Source: Achromobacter seleniivolatilans (lineage in GTDB: Bacteria; Pseudomonadota; Gammaproteobacteria; Burkholderiales; Burkholderiaceae_B). From it: a stretch of 64,000 nucleotides of DNA. Both the position numbers and the translations under genes were made by a program. Where the stretch lies: positions 682,001-746,000 of the forward strand of contig NZ_CP132976.1 in the NCBI RefSeq assembly GCF_030864005.1, read 5' to 3'. This document shows, piece after piece, positions 18,099 through 27,395 of this stretch. Within the stretch, counting starts at the first letter, position 1, and each line of letters starts with the position of its first letter. The notes beneath the pieces were generated by a model. The model was given only the letters and a program-made list of their open reading frames with translations. It searched no databases and had not been told where the DNA came from.

Positions 18099-19774
18099 TC
18101 GGGTGGCTATCCAGAAAGCCCAGGAAGGACCGGGCCGATATGACGAGCACCGAACCATTACGTCTGATGCGGCAAGAGCAATTGGACAGGTTGGGCAGCG
18201 AGCAGTACGACATGATTATTGTGGGAGGCGGTATTACTGGCGTGTATGCGGCGCTGGATGCCAGCTTGCGCGGCTATCGGGTGGCAGTGATTGAGAAAGA
18301 CGATTTTGCATCGGGTACATCGTCGAAGTCGTCGAAGATGGTGCATGGCGGACTGCGCTACATCGAACAGGGCAACCTGGGTCTGGTGCGGCATTCTTTG
18401 CACGAGCGCCAGCGTCTGCGGCGCAATGCGCGTCATCTTGTGCAGCGCCTGCCGTTCCTGTTTCCGATCCTTGAGCGGGACGGCGTGTTCGACAAGCGCC
18501 TGTCCAAGGCCTTTGAAAGCCTGCTCTGGACGTACGACATGGCGGGCGGGTGGCGGGAAGGCATCCTGCATCAGAAACTGACGGCGGCGGAAGTGCTGTC
18601 GCATTGCCCGACTTTCAAAGAAGAAGGCCTCTTGGGCGGCTTTCTGTATTTCGACGCCCGAGTGGATGACGCGCGCCTTACCTTGGCCGTTGCACGCACG
18701 GCCGCGTTTCACGGCGCCACCGTCATCAACCACGCGAAGGCGATCGAGGTCACTCGCAACCCGCACGGCAAGGTGGATGGCGTGATCGTTCAAGCGGGCC
18801 AGCAAGAAATCCGCGCGCGTGCCGGAGTGGTCATCATGGCCACAGGTGTCTGGCTGCGTGATTGGAACGGGGCCAAGAAGGGCGATGAACCCGCCTTGCA
18901 CGTGCGGCCCGCCAAAGGCGTACACGTCGCTGTGCCTTGGCTGAAGGTACGCAACGATTGCACCGTCACCATTCCCGTGCCGGGCCGCAGCCGTCGCGCC
19001 ACTATCACGCGCTGGGGCAATGTGTCTTATCTGGGCACGACCGACGAAGACTATGAAGGCGATCTCGATGACGTGTATTGCACGCGCCGGGAGCTGGATT
19101 TTTTGCTGGAAGGCGCACGCTCGGCGTTGAAGACCGATCTGCATGCTGAAGACGTTGTGGGCAGTATTGCCGGTTGCCGGCCGTTGGTCGGCCCGCCCGG
19201 TGGCAAGACGCTGGAGATCAAGCGCAATCACGAGATTCGCGTTGCCGAAGACGGGTTGGTGACCATCGTTGGCGGCAAGCTGACCACGTCGCGGCACATG
19301 GCTGAACAGACCATCGACGCTGCGCAGCAAGTCATCGGCCAGCGCAATCCGTGTCAGACCAAGAAGGCCTACATCCTGGGCGCGGCGGGCTATGACCCGC
19401 AGGCCATTGTGGCCTCGGGAGGCATGTCGGCGCATCTGGGTGAACGCTACGGAACCGAAGCGCGTTTTGTCAGCGACCTGATGCAAGCGTCGCCCGCTTT
19501 GCTGACGCCCATTGTTGAAGGACTGCCCTATACCGAAGCCGAAGTGCTGTATGCGGCGCGCCACGAATTGGCGGGCACCGTCGAGGACGTGTTGTCGCGC
19601 CGGATGCGTACACGTCTGATGGCGCGCGATGCCTCCGCGAATGCTGCGGCACGCGTTGGACAGATCTTGCAGGCCGAACTGGGCTTGGCGCCCAGCACCA
19701 TTACGCAGCAGGTCAATGATTACCTGGCTGCCATCAAGCACGAAAAATCCGTACTCATGGGAGACAAAGAATGA
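18095..19774 (+). CDS. FAD-dependent glycerol-3-phosphate dehydrogenase family (GlpD-like)
   Basis: 559 residues from the ATG at 18095, which overlaps the kinase stop and has GAGGAGG upstream; a longer open frame to 17801 lies inside the kinase gene. A dinucleotide-binding motif DMIIVGGGITGVYAAL (39-54) is followed by the GlpD signatures DDFASGTSSKSSKMVHGGLR and YIEQGNLGLVRHSLHER. The C-terminal domain (about 395-559) is the helical GlpD cap. The family oxidises sn-glycerol-3-phosphate to dihydroxyacetone phosphate and passes electrons to quinones. EryB, which acts on erythritol 4-phosphate, is a close relative, so the altered kinase upstream leaves the substrate open. Confidence 0.92.
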   Translation: MIGWLSRKPRKDRADMTSTEPLRLMRQEQLDRLGSEQYDMIIVGGGITGVYAALDASLRGYRVAVIEKDDFASGTSSKSSKMVHGGLRYIEQGNLGLVRHSLHERQRLRRNARHLVQRLPFLFPILERDGVFDKRLSKAFESLLWTYDMAGGWREGILHQKLTAAEVLSHCPTFKEEGLLGGFLYFDARVDDARLTLAVARTAAFHGATVINHAKAIEVTRNPHGKVDGVIVQAGQQEIRARAGVVIMATGVWLRDWNGAKKGDEPALHVRPAKGVHVAVPWLKVRNDCTVTIPVPGRSRRATITRWGNVSYLGTTDEDYEGDLDDVYCTRRELDFLLEGARSALKTDLHAEDVVGSIAGCRPLVGPPGGKTLEIKRNHEIRVAEDGLVTIVGGKLTTSRHMAEQTIDAAQQVIGQRNPCQTKKAYILGAAGYDPQAIVASGGMSAHLGERYGTEARFVSDLMQASPALLTPIVEGLPYTEAEVLYAARHELAGTVEDVLSRRMRTRLMARDASANAAARVGQILQAELGLAPSTITQQVNDYLAAIKHEKSVLMGDKE

Positions 19775-21327
19775 TCAGCAAAGAAGCCATCAAGCGCGGC
19801 TACAACCGTGGCAACTATGTCGTTGGCGCACACACTCCGCCCGCTTACGCCGCATCATTGACGCAGACGGGTTCAGAGGCCGGGTTGCAACGTGATCCGG
19901 TGCGCGTCACGGACGCCCAGATTGACGCCTTGCGCCACGTAGCCGATGACGTCTTGACTGGTATCGACAATGTCGTGACCTGGACGCGAGACTGGTGGGC
20001 GGGTTCGATGGTGTCGGAAACTGGCGGCAAGCCTGCTACGCCACATGCGGTGATCGTGCAGGTGTCCACAGTGGAGCAGATCCAGGCTGTAATGCGCATT
20101 GCACATGCGGACGCCATTCCTGTCACCGTGTCGGCAGGGCGCAGCAATGTCACGGGTGCTGCCTTGCCGGTGCGGGGCGGCATTGTGCTGGACGTATGCC
20201 AACTGAACAAGCTGATCGGCGTGGATCGCGAGAGCCAGATCGTTGAAGTGGAAGCGGGCATGTTCGGCGACGTCTTCGAAGAGACGATTCAAAACGAGTA
20301 CGGTCTGACGATGGGACATTGGCCGTCGTCATTTGGCATCAGCACGGTGGGCGGCTGGGCGGCATGCCGGGGAGCGGGGCAGTTGTCCACGCGTTACGGC
20401 AAGATCGAAGACATGGTTTTCGGCATGGACGTCGTGTTGGCCGACGGCAGCCTGATCACGGTGGGCGGCTATTCCCGCGCCGCAGTAGGTTCAGACTTGC
20501 AGCAAGTGTTTATCGGGTCGGAAGGGACTCTGGGCGTGATCGTGCGCCTGCGCCTGAAGTTGCATCGCCTGCCGGATTATGGCCGGGCAATTGCCTACGG
20601 CTTCAAGACTTTCGCCATTGGCCTGGATGCGTGCCGCGAAATCATGCAGCGCGGGGCCAATCCCGCGGCGCTGCGTCTGTACGACGAATTGGAAAGTGGC
20701 GTGCAGTTCAACCGGCCCGATCTGAACGTCCTGCTGGTGGCGGATGAGGGCGCGCGCCAGATCGTGGATGCGGTGATGGAGATCAGCGAAGGTGTCTGCG
20801 AAGAACTCGGTGAAAAGCTGGATGGCGACGCCATCTTTGAGCGCTGGCTGGAAACGCGCTATCTGACGGGCAAGAGCGCCGAAGGCTTCAAGCGCAGTCC
20901 GGGTTTTGTGGCGGACACGCTGGAGATGTCAGGCCGCTGGAGCGATCTGCCGGCGATCTACACAGAAGTGGTGAACGCCGTTAACGCTGTGCCGGGCACG
21001 TTGGCGGGTTCGGCTCACCAGTCGCACGCCTATGTCGATGGCGCCTGCCTGTATTTTTCACTGCGTGGCGACGTGGAAGTCGAGCGGCGCGGACTATGGT
21101 ATCGGCAGGCTTGGGACGCAGCCAATGCGGTGTTGATTAAATATAATGCGGCCCTCAGCCATCATCACGGCGTGGGCCTGTTGCGTGCGCCGTACATGCA
21201 GGAGTCGCTGGGCAGCGCGTTTGAGGTGCTGCGCACGATCAAGCGCACCTTGGATCCCCAAAATATTCTGAACCCGGGCAAACTGGGTTTAAGCGACGAG
21301 CGCTTTTACGATCGGGAAAATCGATAA
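19771..21327 (+). CDS. FAD-binding oxidoreductase, alkyl-dihydroxyacetone-phosphate-synthase-like
   Basis: 518-residue flavoprotein of the VAO/PCMH class. The FAD-binding half contains VSAGRSNVTGA, MGHWPSSFGISTVGGWAACR and IGSEGTLGVIVRLRLKLHRLP. The cap and C-terminus carry AHQSHAYVDGACLYFSLRG, the triple-histidine motif SHHHGVG (463-469) and LDPQNILNPGKLG. These match alkyl-DHAP synthase better than glycolate or lactate oxidases. In eukaryotes that enzyme swaps the acyl group of acyl-DHAP for a fatty alcohol; a bacterial role is not established. In this operon it more likely acts on a ketose phosphate or related polyol product. Coupled to the dehydrogenase by an ATGA overlap. Confidence 0.88.
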   Translation: MISKEAIKRGYNRGNYVVGAHTPPAYAASLTQTGSEAGLQRDPVRVTDAQIDALRHVADDVLTGIDNVVTWTRDWWAGSMVSETGGKPATPHAVIVQVSTVEQIQAVMRIAHADAIPVTVSAGRSNVTGAALPVRGGIVLDVCQLNKLIGVDRESQIVEVEAGMFGDVFEETIQNEYGLTMGHWPSSFGISTVGGWAACRGAGQLSTRYGKIEDMVFGMDVVLADGSLITVGGYSRAAVGSDLQQVFIGSEGTLGVIVRLRLKLHRLPDYGRAIAYGFKTFAIGLDACREIMQRGANPAALRLYDELESGVQFNRPDLNVLLVADEGARQIVDAVMEISEGVCEELGEKLDGDAIFERWLETRYLTGKSAEGFKRSPGFVADTLEMSGRWSDLPAIYTEVVNAVNAVPGTLAGSAHQSHAYVDGACLYFSLRGDVEVERRGLWYRQAWDAANAVLIKYNAALSHHHGVGLLRAPYMQESLGSAFEVLRTIKRTLDPQNILNPGKLGLSDERFYDRENR

Positions 21328-21329
21328 CC

Positions 21330-21914
21330 ATGGATAGGTCATTCGGGGCATGTCTGGCGCGTCATCCTGTCATCGCAACGATGTACGGACTTGAGCAGAT
21401 CAACACGTTTGTAGGCAGCGTGGCCGAAATCGGCATCGTTGCCAATGTCGAGCTGCGCAAGCTGGCGCCTGTCATCGCCACGTTGAACCGGGCGGGCAAG
21501 TTCGCCATCGTCAATATCGACAGTTGCGAAGGCCTGTCGCAGGACAAAGGCGGGGTCGAATACCTGGCCGATATCGGCGTGGCCAGTCTGGTGTCGACCC
21601 GGGTGGCCACCATTCAGCGCGCCAATCGTGCGGGTATGGTCACTATGCAAAAGGTGTTCGTGACCGACCGCTCGACCTGGCCGCGCAGCGTCAAGGCGCT
21701 AGAGCAGAGCGATCCCAACCTGGTGCAATTGATGCCTGCGCCGATGCTCAAGCACATGGCCGAACAAGACCTGAAGGCCTTGCCGCCAATCGTCGCATCG
21801 GGTTTTGTCTGCAATCAAACGGATATCGGCATCGCCATGAAGCATGGCGCGGTGGGCGTATCGACCAGCGATCACGCCTTGTGGAGCCTGGACCCCAAGC
21901 AAATCAAGGCCTGA
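21330..21914 (+). CDS. GlpP-type glycerol-3-phosphate-responsive antiterminator
   Basis: 194-residue TIM-barrel-like RNA-binding regulator. It shares the GlpP core: GVASLVSTRVATIQRANRAG with MVTMQKVFVTD (compare GVISTRSSVIAKAKQKGIYA of B. subtilis GlpP), LVQLMPAPM for the EVLPG segment, and PIVASGFVCNQTDIGIAMKH followed by GAVGVSTSDHALW near the end. In Firmicutes the protein binds glycerol-3-phosphate and then glp leader RNA, allowing read-through of a terminator. It starts 2 bases after the oxidase gene, so it is the last gene of the operon it may control. The hairpin at 15018-15050 is its likely target. Confidence 0.85.
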   Translation: MDRSFGACLARHPVIATMYGLEQINTFVGSVAEIGIVANVELRKLAPVIATLNRAGKFAIVNIDSCEGLSQDKGGVEYLADIGVASLVSTRVATIQRANRAGMVTMQKVFVTDRSTWPRSVKALEQSDPNLVQLMPAPMLKHMAEQDLKALPPIVASGFVCNQTDIGIAMKHGAVGVSTSDHALWSLDPKQIKA

Positions 21915-21936
21915 CAGACAGAGCGTCAGTTGCTGT

Positions 21937-21968
21937 TGCCGCCCAGCCCGCGTACCGGTTGGGCGGCA
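21937..21968 (+). terminator. Hairpin after the polyol operon
   Basis: Stem TGCCGCCCA / TGGGCGGCA with a 14-base loop, about 20 bases after the stop of the antiterminator gene. GC-rich but followed by TCTTCC rather than a T-run, so termination is likely but not certain. Confidence 0.5.
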
Positions 21969-22075
21969 TCTTCCCCGCAGGGTGCTGGATAAAAAAACAG
22001 TAATCTGGTCCAATTCGGAAATGACTGCCGCCCGTCCGCGCAGCATCCGTTCCACCCGCTACTTCTGAGCTGACC

Positions 22076-22468
22076 ATGAAATTCGGATACACCATTGTTT
22101 ACGTGCCTGACGTGGCCGCATCGCTGTCGTTCTTTGAGCGCGCATTCGGTTTTTCCCAGCGCTTCCTGCACGAGTCTCAAACCTATGGCGAATTGGATAC
22201 CGGCGAAACCACGCTGGCGTTCGCCGCGCTAGAGCTGGCCTCCATGAACTTCGATGGCGGCATCGTCGAAGCGTCGTCGTCGCCTAAACCGCTGGGCATG
22301 GAAGTGGCGTTCGTTACCGCCGACGTAACCGCCGCGCACGCTCAGGCACTCGCTGCGGGCGCTACCGAACTTACCGCGCCAGCTGCGAAGCCGTGGGGCC
22401 AGACGGTGTCTTATCTGCGCTGCCCGGATGGCACGCTAGTGGAGTTATGCACGCCTGTGAATGGCTGA
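22076..22468 (+). CDS. VOC-family (glyoxalase/bleomycin-resistance-like) protein
   Basis: 130 residues with the paired beta-alpha-beta-beta-beta modules of the vicinal-oxygen-chelate fold: module 1 FGYTIVYVPDVAASLSFFER, module 2 MEVAFVTADVTAAHAQALAA, ending YLRCPDGTLVELCTPV. Metal-ligand-like residues include a glutamate in the first module (YGELDTGE) and the late glutamate in TLVELC. Members range from glyoxalases and dioxygenases to antibiotic-binding proteins, and the substrate cannot be named. Stands alone between the polyol operon and aqpZ. Confidence 0.85.
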   Translation: MKFGYTIVYVPDVAASLSFFERAFGFSQRFLHESQTYGELDTGETTLAFAALELASMNFDGGIVEASSSPKPLGMEVAFVTADVTAAHAQALAAGATELTAPAAKPWGQTVSYLRCPDGTLVELCTPVNG

Positions 22469-22662
22469 TCTGCGCTGAACAGAACGGGTGTTTCTACATC
22501 CCCCGTTTGCACGATCCCCGAGTTCCGACGGTCACTGTACTGTAGGTTGAACCAAGCGTTCGCTTCGTTCCGACCAAAAGAATTGTCAAGATTTTCAATT
22601 GTTTGAAGTCTTGATTTCTGCCTTGGCCTACCGTTGTGGATTTTCGCATTTGGGGAGTACAG

Positions 22663-23376
22663 ATGTTCTCGCTATCCAAGCGTTGTGGCGCGGAGTTCTT
22701 CGGCACGTTCTGGCTGGTTCTTGGCGGGTGCGGCGCAGCCGTACTCGCTGCCGGATTTCCTGGGCTGGGTATTGGTTTTGCGGGCGTGGCGCTTGCCTTC
22801 GGCCTTACAGTGCTGACCATGGTGTTTGCCGTAGGCCATATTTCCGGCGGCCATTTCAACCCCGCCGTAACGGTCGGGTTGGTGGCGGGCGGCCGGTTTC
22901 CTGCCAGGGAAATTCTGCCGTACGTCGTCGCTCAGGTGCTGGGCGCGATCGTCGCGGCGGCTGTGCTGGCCTGCATCGCCAGCGGAAAACTGGGCTTTGA
23001 TCTGAAGGGCAGTCACTTCGCTGCCAACGGCTACGGCGCTTATTCGCCCGGCAAGTATTCGATGCTGTCCGCGCTGGTAACCGAAATCGTGCTGACGGCG
23101 GGTTTCTTGTTCGTCATCCTGGGCGCGACCAGCAAACGCGCACCGGCAGGGTTCGCAGCGATTCCCATTGGCTTGGCGCTGACATTGATCCATCTGATCA
23201 GCATCCCGGTTACCAACACCTCGGTAAACCCTGCGCGCTCAACGGGACCCGCCCTGTTTGTTGGAGGCTGGGCGTTAGAGCAGTTGTGGCTGTTCTGGGT
23301 AGCGCCTATCGTGGGTGCCATTCTTGGCGCGCTTGCCTACCGGCTTGTTACGGACCCGGCAGCAGAGCGCGCCTAA
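22663..23376 (+). CDS. aqpZ: Aquaporin Z
   Basis: Inner-membrane water channel, 237 residues, six helices plus two half-helices carrying the NPA motifs at 66-68 ([11 protein letters not shown]) and 189-191 ([11 protein letters not shown]). The selectivity filter residues match the water-specific type: F46, H177, T186 and R192, each three positions above E. coli AqpZ numbering. A narrow filter of this kind passes water but not glycerol, so it is not a glycerol facilitator for the upstream operon. I chose the ATG at 22663 with GGGGAG before it; an in-frame TTG at 22636 is less likely. Confidence 0.95.
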   Translation: MFSLSKRCGAEFFGTFWLVLGGCGAAVLAAGFPGLGIGFAGVALAFGLTVLTMVFAVGHISGGHFNPAVTVGLVAGGRFPAREILPYVVAQVLGAIVAAAVLACIASGKLGFDLKGSHFAANGYGAYSPGKYSMLSALVTEIVLTAGFLFVILGATSKRAPAGFAAIPIGLALTLIHLISIPVTNTSVNPARSTGPALFVGGWALEQLWLFWVAPIVGAILGALAYRLVTDPAAERA

Positions 23377-23386
23377 GCCCTCGCGG

Positions 23387-24604
23387 TCAGGTCACTTCGT
23401 CCAGTTGTTCAAGCTGGGCGTCTTCCGGAAACCCGTTGGTTCGGTAGCGGATGGGGTATTCGGCTTCAGGTGTCAGCAGCGGTTCAAGCAGATGCGCCGC
23501 TTGCGCCCAAGACACCACCCGCACGTCGCCCAGATTGCCGTCAGCGTCTGGGCGCACCAACGCCAGGCGGTCTACCTTGGGTAGCGACGTGTCTACGTCG
23601 CGCGTCCAGGACGCTAGCGAGAACGAAGTGGTGGGATCGTCGCTCTTCGTGAAAAGGTTGTAGCCAGCCAGGTAGATATCCTTGCCTTGTTCTTCATGGA
23701 TACGATCCAGCGTCTCTTTTTGCATGTCATATTCGGCCTTGGCCAGAAGCCGCGCCAAATGGGCCAGACCATGTTCCAGCGCGGCGTCAGCCGGCTGGTA
23801 GCGCACAGCCTGCCTGTCCTCAAACCGGTACATATGCGCGCTGACCGCCGATCCGCTCTCGATGGCCAGATGGCAAAGCTCGACCATATGACGCAAGCCA
23901 GCCTCGTCGTTGTCGCCGCTAACCAGCAACACGCTGCGGGTGGGCATCATGAAGATCGGGCGGCCCAGGACCGGCAGCCGTTCAAGCATGTCTGGCAGCA
24001 GGACGCGGCTGGTGTCGTAGCCGTCCCCCCAGGTGCCGTTGTAGACGCCCGTTACCAGTTCAGTGAAGTTATCCGGCTCTTCGCGCAGATTGTCGATCGC
24101 GACATCCATCGCTTGCTCAAACGTCAAACCCCATGCGGCTTCGGGGCCATTGGTCAGCGTGGAAATCGCCTGCGGATGATCCAGAGCCAGCAACACGACG
24201 CACTCTTCCCCAAAGGGCCGGTAGGCGGGGTGGAACGAGGCGTCATTGCCGTCCGTCCGAACGTGCTGCAGACGTACGTGTTCCAGTGAGCTGCGATTGC
24301 GGATAACAGCGCGCAGCAGCGGTCTGGCTTCCGCCAACGATTGCGGGGTTGCGTCTTTGCTGCTGGAAAGTGCAGACACAAAGTTCTGCAAAGCGCGTTT
24401 CCGCTCGGGGCCACGGGTGGCGCAGTAGGCGTGGTACGCATTGTGCAGGTTGAAAAATGAGCCTTCGCCCAACAACAGGCGGAACTCATCGGCCTTGTAC
24501 GAAAGCTCATCCTTGAAACCCTGCTGGCGCGCGGCGGCGACAAACAGCTTGGCGAATTGGTCCGGCGAGGGCTTACGCCGGAAAAGAGCATCGAGAAAAC
24601 CCAT
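23387..24604 (-). CDS. DUF1444/YtpQ-like protein
   Basis: 405 residues, soluble. It contains a DUF1444-like section: PFGEECVVLLALDHPQAIST, then WGLTFEQAMDVAIDNLREEP, where the gene-product resembles YtpQ proteins of unknown role. The N-terminal part (FLDALFRRKPSPDQFAKLFV) and the C-terminal 100 residues are less conserved. I chose the second ATG (24604) since GAAGG sits 7 bases before it, while the first ATG (24610) is only one base away from that site. Convergent with aqpZ, 10 bases apart. No function can be assigned. Confidence 0.75.
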   Translation of the reverse strand: MGFLDALFRRKPSPDQFAKLFVAAARQQGFKDELSYKADEFRLLLGEGSFFNLHNAYHAYCATRGPERKRALQNFVSALSSSKDATPQSLAEARPLLRAVIRNRSSLEHVRLQHVRTDGNDASFHPAYRPFGEECVVLLALDHPQAISTLTNGPEAAWGLTFEQAMDVAIDNLREEPDNFTELVTGVYNGTWGDGYDTSRVLLPDMLERLPVLGRPIFMMPTRSVLLVSGDNDEAGLRHMVELCHLAIESGSAVSAHMYRFEDRQAVRYQPADAALEHGLAHLARLLAKAEYDMQKETLDRIHEEQGKDIYLAGYNLFTKSDDPTTSFSLASWTRDVDTSLPKVDRLALVRPDADGNLGDVRVVSWAQAAHLLEPLLTPEAEYPIRYRTNGFPEDAQLEQLDEVT

Positions 24605-24841
24605 TTGCATACCTTCGATTCGGGTGCGGATGGCGTTTGGGGCGCGATCCGCGACCGGACATTGTGGCCAGTGATCCCCCGGGCGTCCAGCGGTATAAGG
24701 CTGGCGGCGGGGCGGGGCATGAGTCCAAACTTGGAGATAGAACCAGTGCTTGATAGGCAGCGGCCCGTTTTATGCAATCAGGACGCTGTAAGTCAGAAAT
24801 CAATACGCTTGCAGGTCTATCACGGACAAAGAGCGCCGCTT

Positions 24842-25405
24842 GTGACAACCCCCACTGTACCCGCCGCCCAATCAGGGGTGGCGCATTATGACCGGGCGTC
24901 CATCACCTTTCATTGGCTCACCGCCGTGCTGGTGGTTGGTCTGTTCGCACTGGCAGAGATCTGGAGCTTTCTCCCTCGCGGTACGCCGACCCGGCGCTTG
25001 TTGCAATCCCTGCACATCTCTTTCGGCCTGGCCCTTGCCGCAATATTCGTCTTGAGAGTCATTTGGCGCGCCTGTGCGGGCCGGCGCTTGCCGCCGGCCT
25101 CAACCGGGTTGCTTCGGGTAGCTAGTACTGGCGTACACGGTCTGTTGTACCTGTTGTTGGCTACGCAGATTGTTCTCGGCTTCCTGTTTCGCTGGGCGCA
25201 GGCTGAACCGTTTGCATTCTTCGGTTTGTTTGATGTGCCTACGCTGATTCAAATCGATCACGAGCAACGTCGGTTCATTGGCGGACTGCACGACACTGTC
25301 GCCTGGATCATCATCGTTCTGGCTGCCGTGCACGCCCTGGCTGCGCTGTTTCACCACTATTTTCTGCGTGATGGCGTGCTGCGCCGCATGCTGCGCAGTC
25401 GCTGA
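24842..25405 (+). CDS. Cytochrome b561 family protein
   Basis: Four-helix inner-membrane di-heme cytochrome, 187 residues from the GTG at 24842. Helix histidines that can bind heme are seen in RASITFHWLTAVLVVGLF (helix 1), LLQSLHISFGLALA (helix 2), GVHGLLYLLLATQIVLG (helix 3) and VHALAALFHHYF (helix 4). The bacterial family includes superoxide:quinone oxidoreductase CybB and Ni/Fe-hydrogenase-type cytochromes. The open frame continues upstream to 24557, but that part overlaps the divergent gene and lacks the family sequence; an ATG at 24716 is an alternative start. No hydrogenase or dehydrogenase partner is adjacent. Confidence 0.85.
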   Translation: MTTPTVPAAQSGVAHYDRASITFHWLTAVLVVGLFALAEIWSFLPRGTPTRRLLQSLHISFGLALAAIFVLRVIWRACAGRRLPPASTGLLRVASTGVHGLLYLLLATQIVLGFLFRWAQAEPFAFFGLFDVPTLIQIDHEQRRFIGGLHDTVAWIIIVLAAVHALAALFHHYFLRDGVLRRMLRSR

Positions 25406-26359
<954 letters not shown>

Positions 26360-26397
26360 CGCTGGCTGTCATGCCGCCTTCGTCAACTTGTTATACG

Positions 26398-26427
26398 ATC
26401 CAGGCCTTCATTTAGGGAGGCCTGGAT
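26398..26427 (+). promoter_or_regulatory. Hairpin covering the ribosome site and start codon of the next gene
   Basis: Perfect 10-base inverted repeat ATCCAGGCCT (26398-26407) and AGGCCTGGAT (26418-26427) with a 10-base loop. The 3-prime arm and loop end contain the ribosome site (AGGGAGG, 26414-26420) and two bases of the ATG at 26426. In RNA it would hide the start region, which suggests a thermometer, antisense or coupling control. It also lies 38 bases after kdsA and could serve as a weak terminator, though no T-run follows. Confidence 0.55.
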
Positions 26428-26734
26428 GTCTTTGTTCGTAATCGTCGCTGTTCGAAAAGAACCCGTCAGCGGGCGTATCGCCTACGTACGCTGGGGGCAG
26501 GCTGAACGCGGTGTGCCCGGCTGGGTGACCGACCCGGTCACGGCGGCGGCCTCGGAAGTGATCGAGGTCATCAAGGATGGGGCGGAAGTCGAAAGCGCCA
26601 TCAGCGTGGACGGCATGAGCGTAGCGGCACGGCCGGTACGGGTGCTGGTGGATGAGGTTGGGCGCGAGCACCTTGCGTCTGTGCCCGTGCCCAGCTCCAC
26701 CTTGCACACCCTGTTCGACTTGCCTGAGTTTTAA
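26426..26734 (+). CDS. Hypothetical protein
   Basis: 102 residues, not recognised. Begins MSLFVIVAVRKEPVSGRIAY and contains WGQAERGVPGWVTDPVTAAA, EVIKDGAEVESAISVDG and a closing SSTLHTLFDLPEF. Likely a small beta-rich cytoplasmic protein; no signal peptide or membrane helix. The start is fixed by AGGGAGG five bases upstream. Convergent with the acetyltransferase, with a 4-base overlap at the ends. Its translation start lies inside a hairpin (separate entry). Confidence 0.75.
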   Translation: MSLFVIVAVRKEPVSGRIAYVRWGQAERGVPGWVTDPVTAAASEVIEVIKDGAEVESAISVDGMSVAARPVRVLVDEVGREHLASVPVPSSTLHTLFDLPEF

Positions 26735-27225
26735 GCGGCTTGACGGCGGCCTTCCGCGAAATGGAGCAGCGCGTCGTCGGTCAGGCGGTAGCGTATCCAT
26801 TCTTCCATCGGCAATGCGCCGATGGACTCGTAAAAGTCGATGGCGGGCTTGTTCCAGTCCAGCACGCTCCATTCCAGCCGCCCGCAATTGTTGGCCACCG
26901 CTTCTTGCGCCAGATGGCGCAGTAAGTCGCGCCCCGCGCCAATACCGCGTTGTTCCGGCGTGACGTACAGATCTTCCAGATAGATGCCGTTTTTGCCCAG
27001 CCACGTGGAATAGCTGTAGAAATAAACGGCGTAGCCGATCGGTTTACCATCCAACAGGCACATCAGCGCCTTGGCTGGCGCTTGGGGCGCGAACAGGGTG
27101 CGTGTGACATCGTCAACACTGGCAATTACCTCGTGGGCGGCTCGCTCGTAAACGGCCAACTCGGTGATAAAAGCGTAGATTTGGGCCGCATCCGATGGGG
27201 CGGCGGGGCGAATGACGAGGCTCAA
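26731..27225 (-). CDS. GNAT acetyltransferase, diamine/thialysine acetyltransferase-like
   Basis: 164 residues from a TTG start with AGGAGA 6 bases upstream. The GNAT fold is clear: VIRPAAPSDAAQIYAFITEL at the N-terminus, the acetyl-CoA loop EDLYVTPEQRGIGAGRDLL (about 87-105), and LEWSVLDWNKPAIDFYESIG with a final MEEWIRYRLTDDAL. The sequence LEDLYV...RGIGAG plus ...WN.PAI.FY...GA resembles spermidine/spermine and thialysine acetyltransferases. The small-amine substrate is an inference. A longer frame up to 27297 has no ribosome site. Confidence 0.85.
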   Translation of the reverse strand: MSLVIRPAAPSDAAQIYAFITELAVYERAAHEVIASVDDVTRTLFAPQAPAKALMCLLDGKPIGYAVYFYSYSTWLGKNGIYLEDLYVTPEQRGIGAGRDLLRHLAQEAVANNCGRLEWSVLDWNKPAIDFYESIGALPMEEWIRYRLTDDALLHFAEGRRQAA

Positions 27226-27395
27226 GGCACGTCTCCTGTATTGTGGGACGATTATCCTAACCGCTAATGGAGTGGGTTGCAGGCGTGCCGGCGACACAGG
27301 GGGAATCCCTCACTTGCGCGGCGGCCGCTGCGGCGCGACGCTTGCAAAGGATACTGTCCCTAAGTCCAGACGCGCGCACAAAGAGGTTGTCCTCT

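Noticed and set aside
18158..19741. 527-codon minus frame opposite the GlpD-like gene
   Set aside because: Antisense shadow; the plus strand encodes a full GlpD-family protein with motifs in order.
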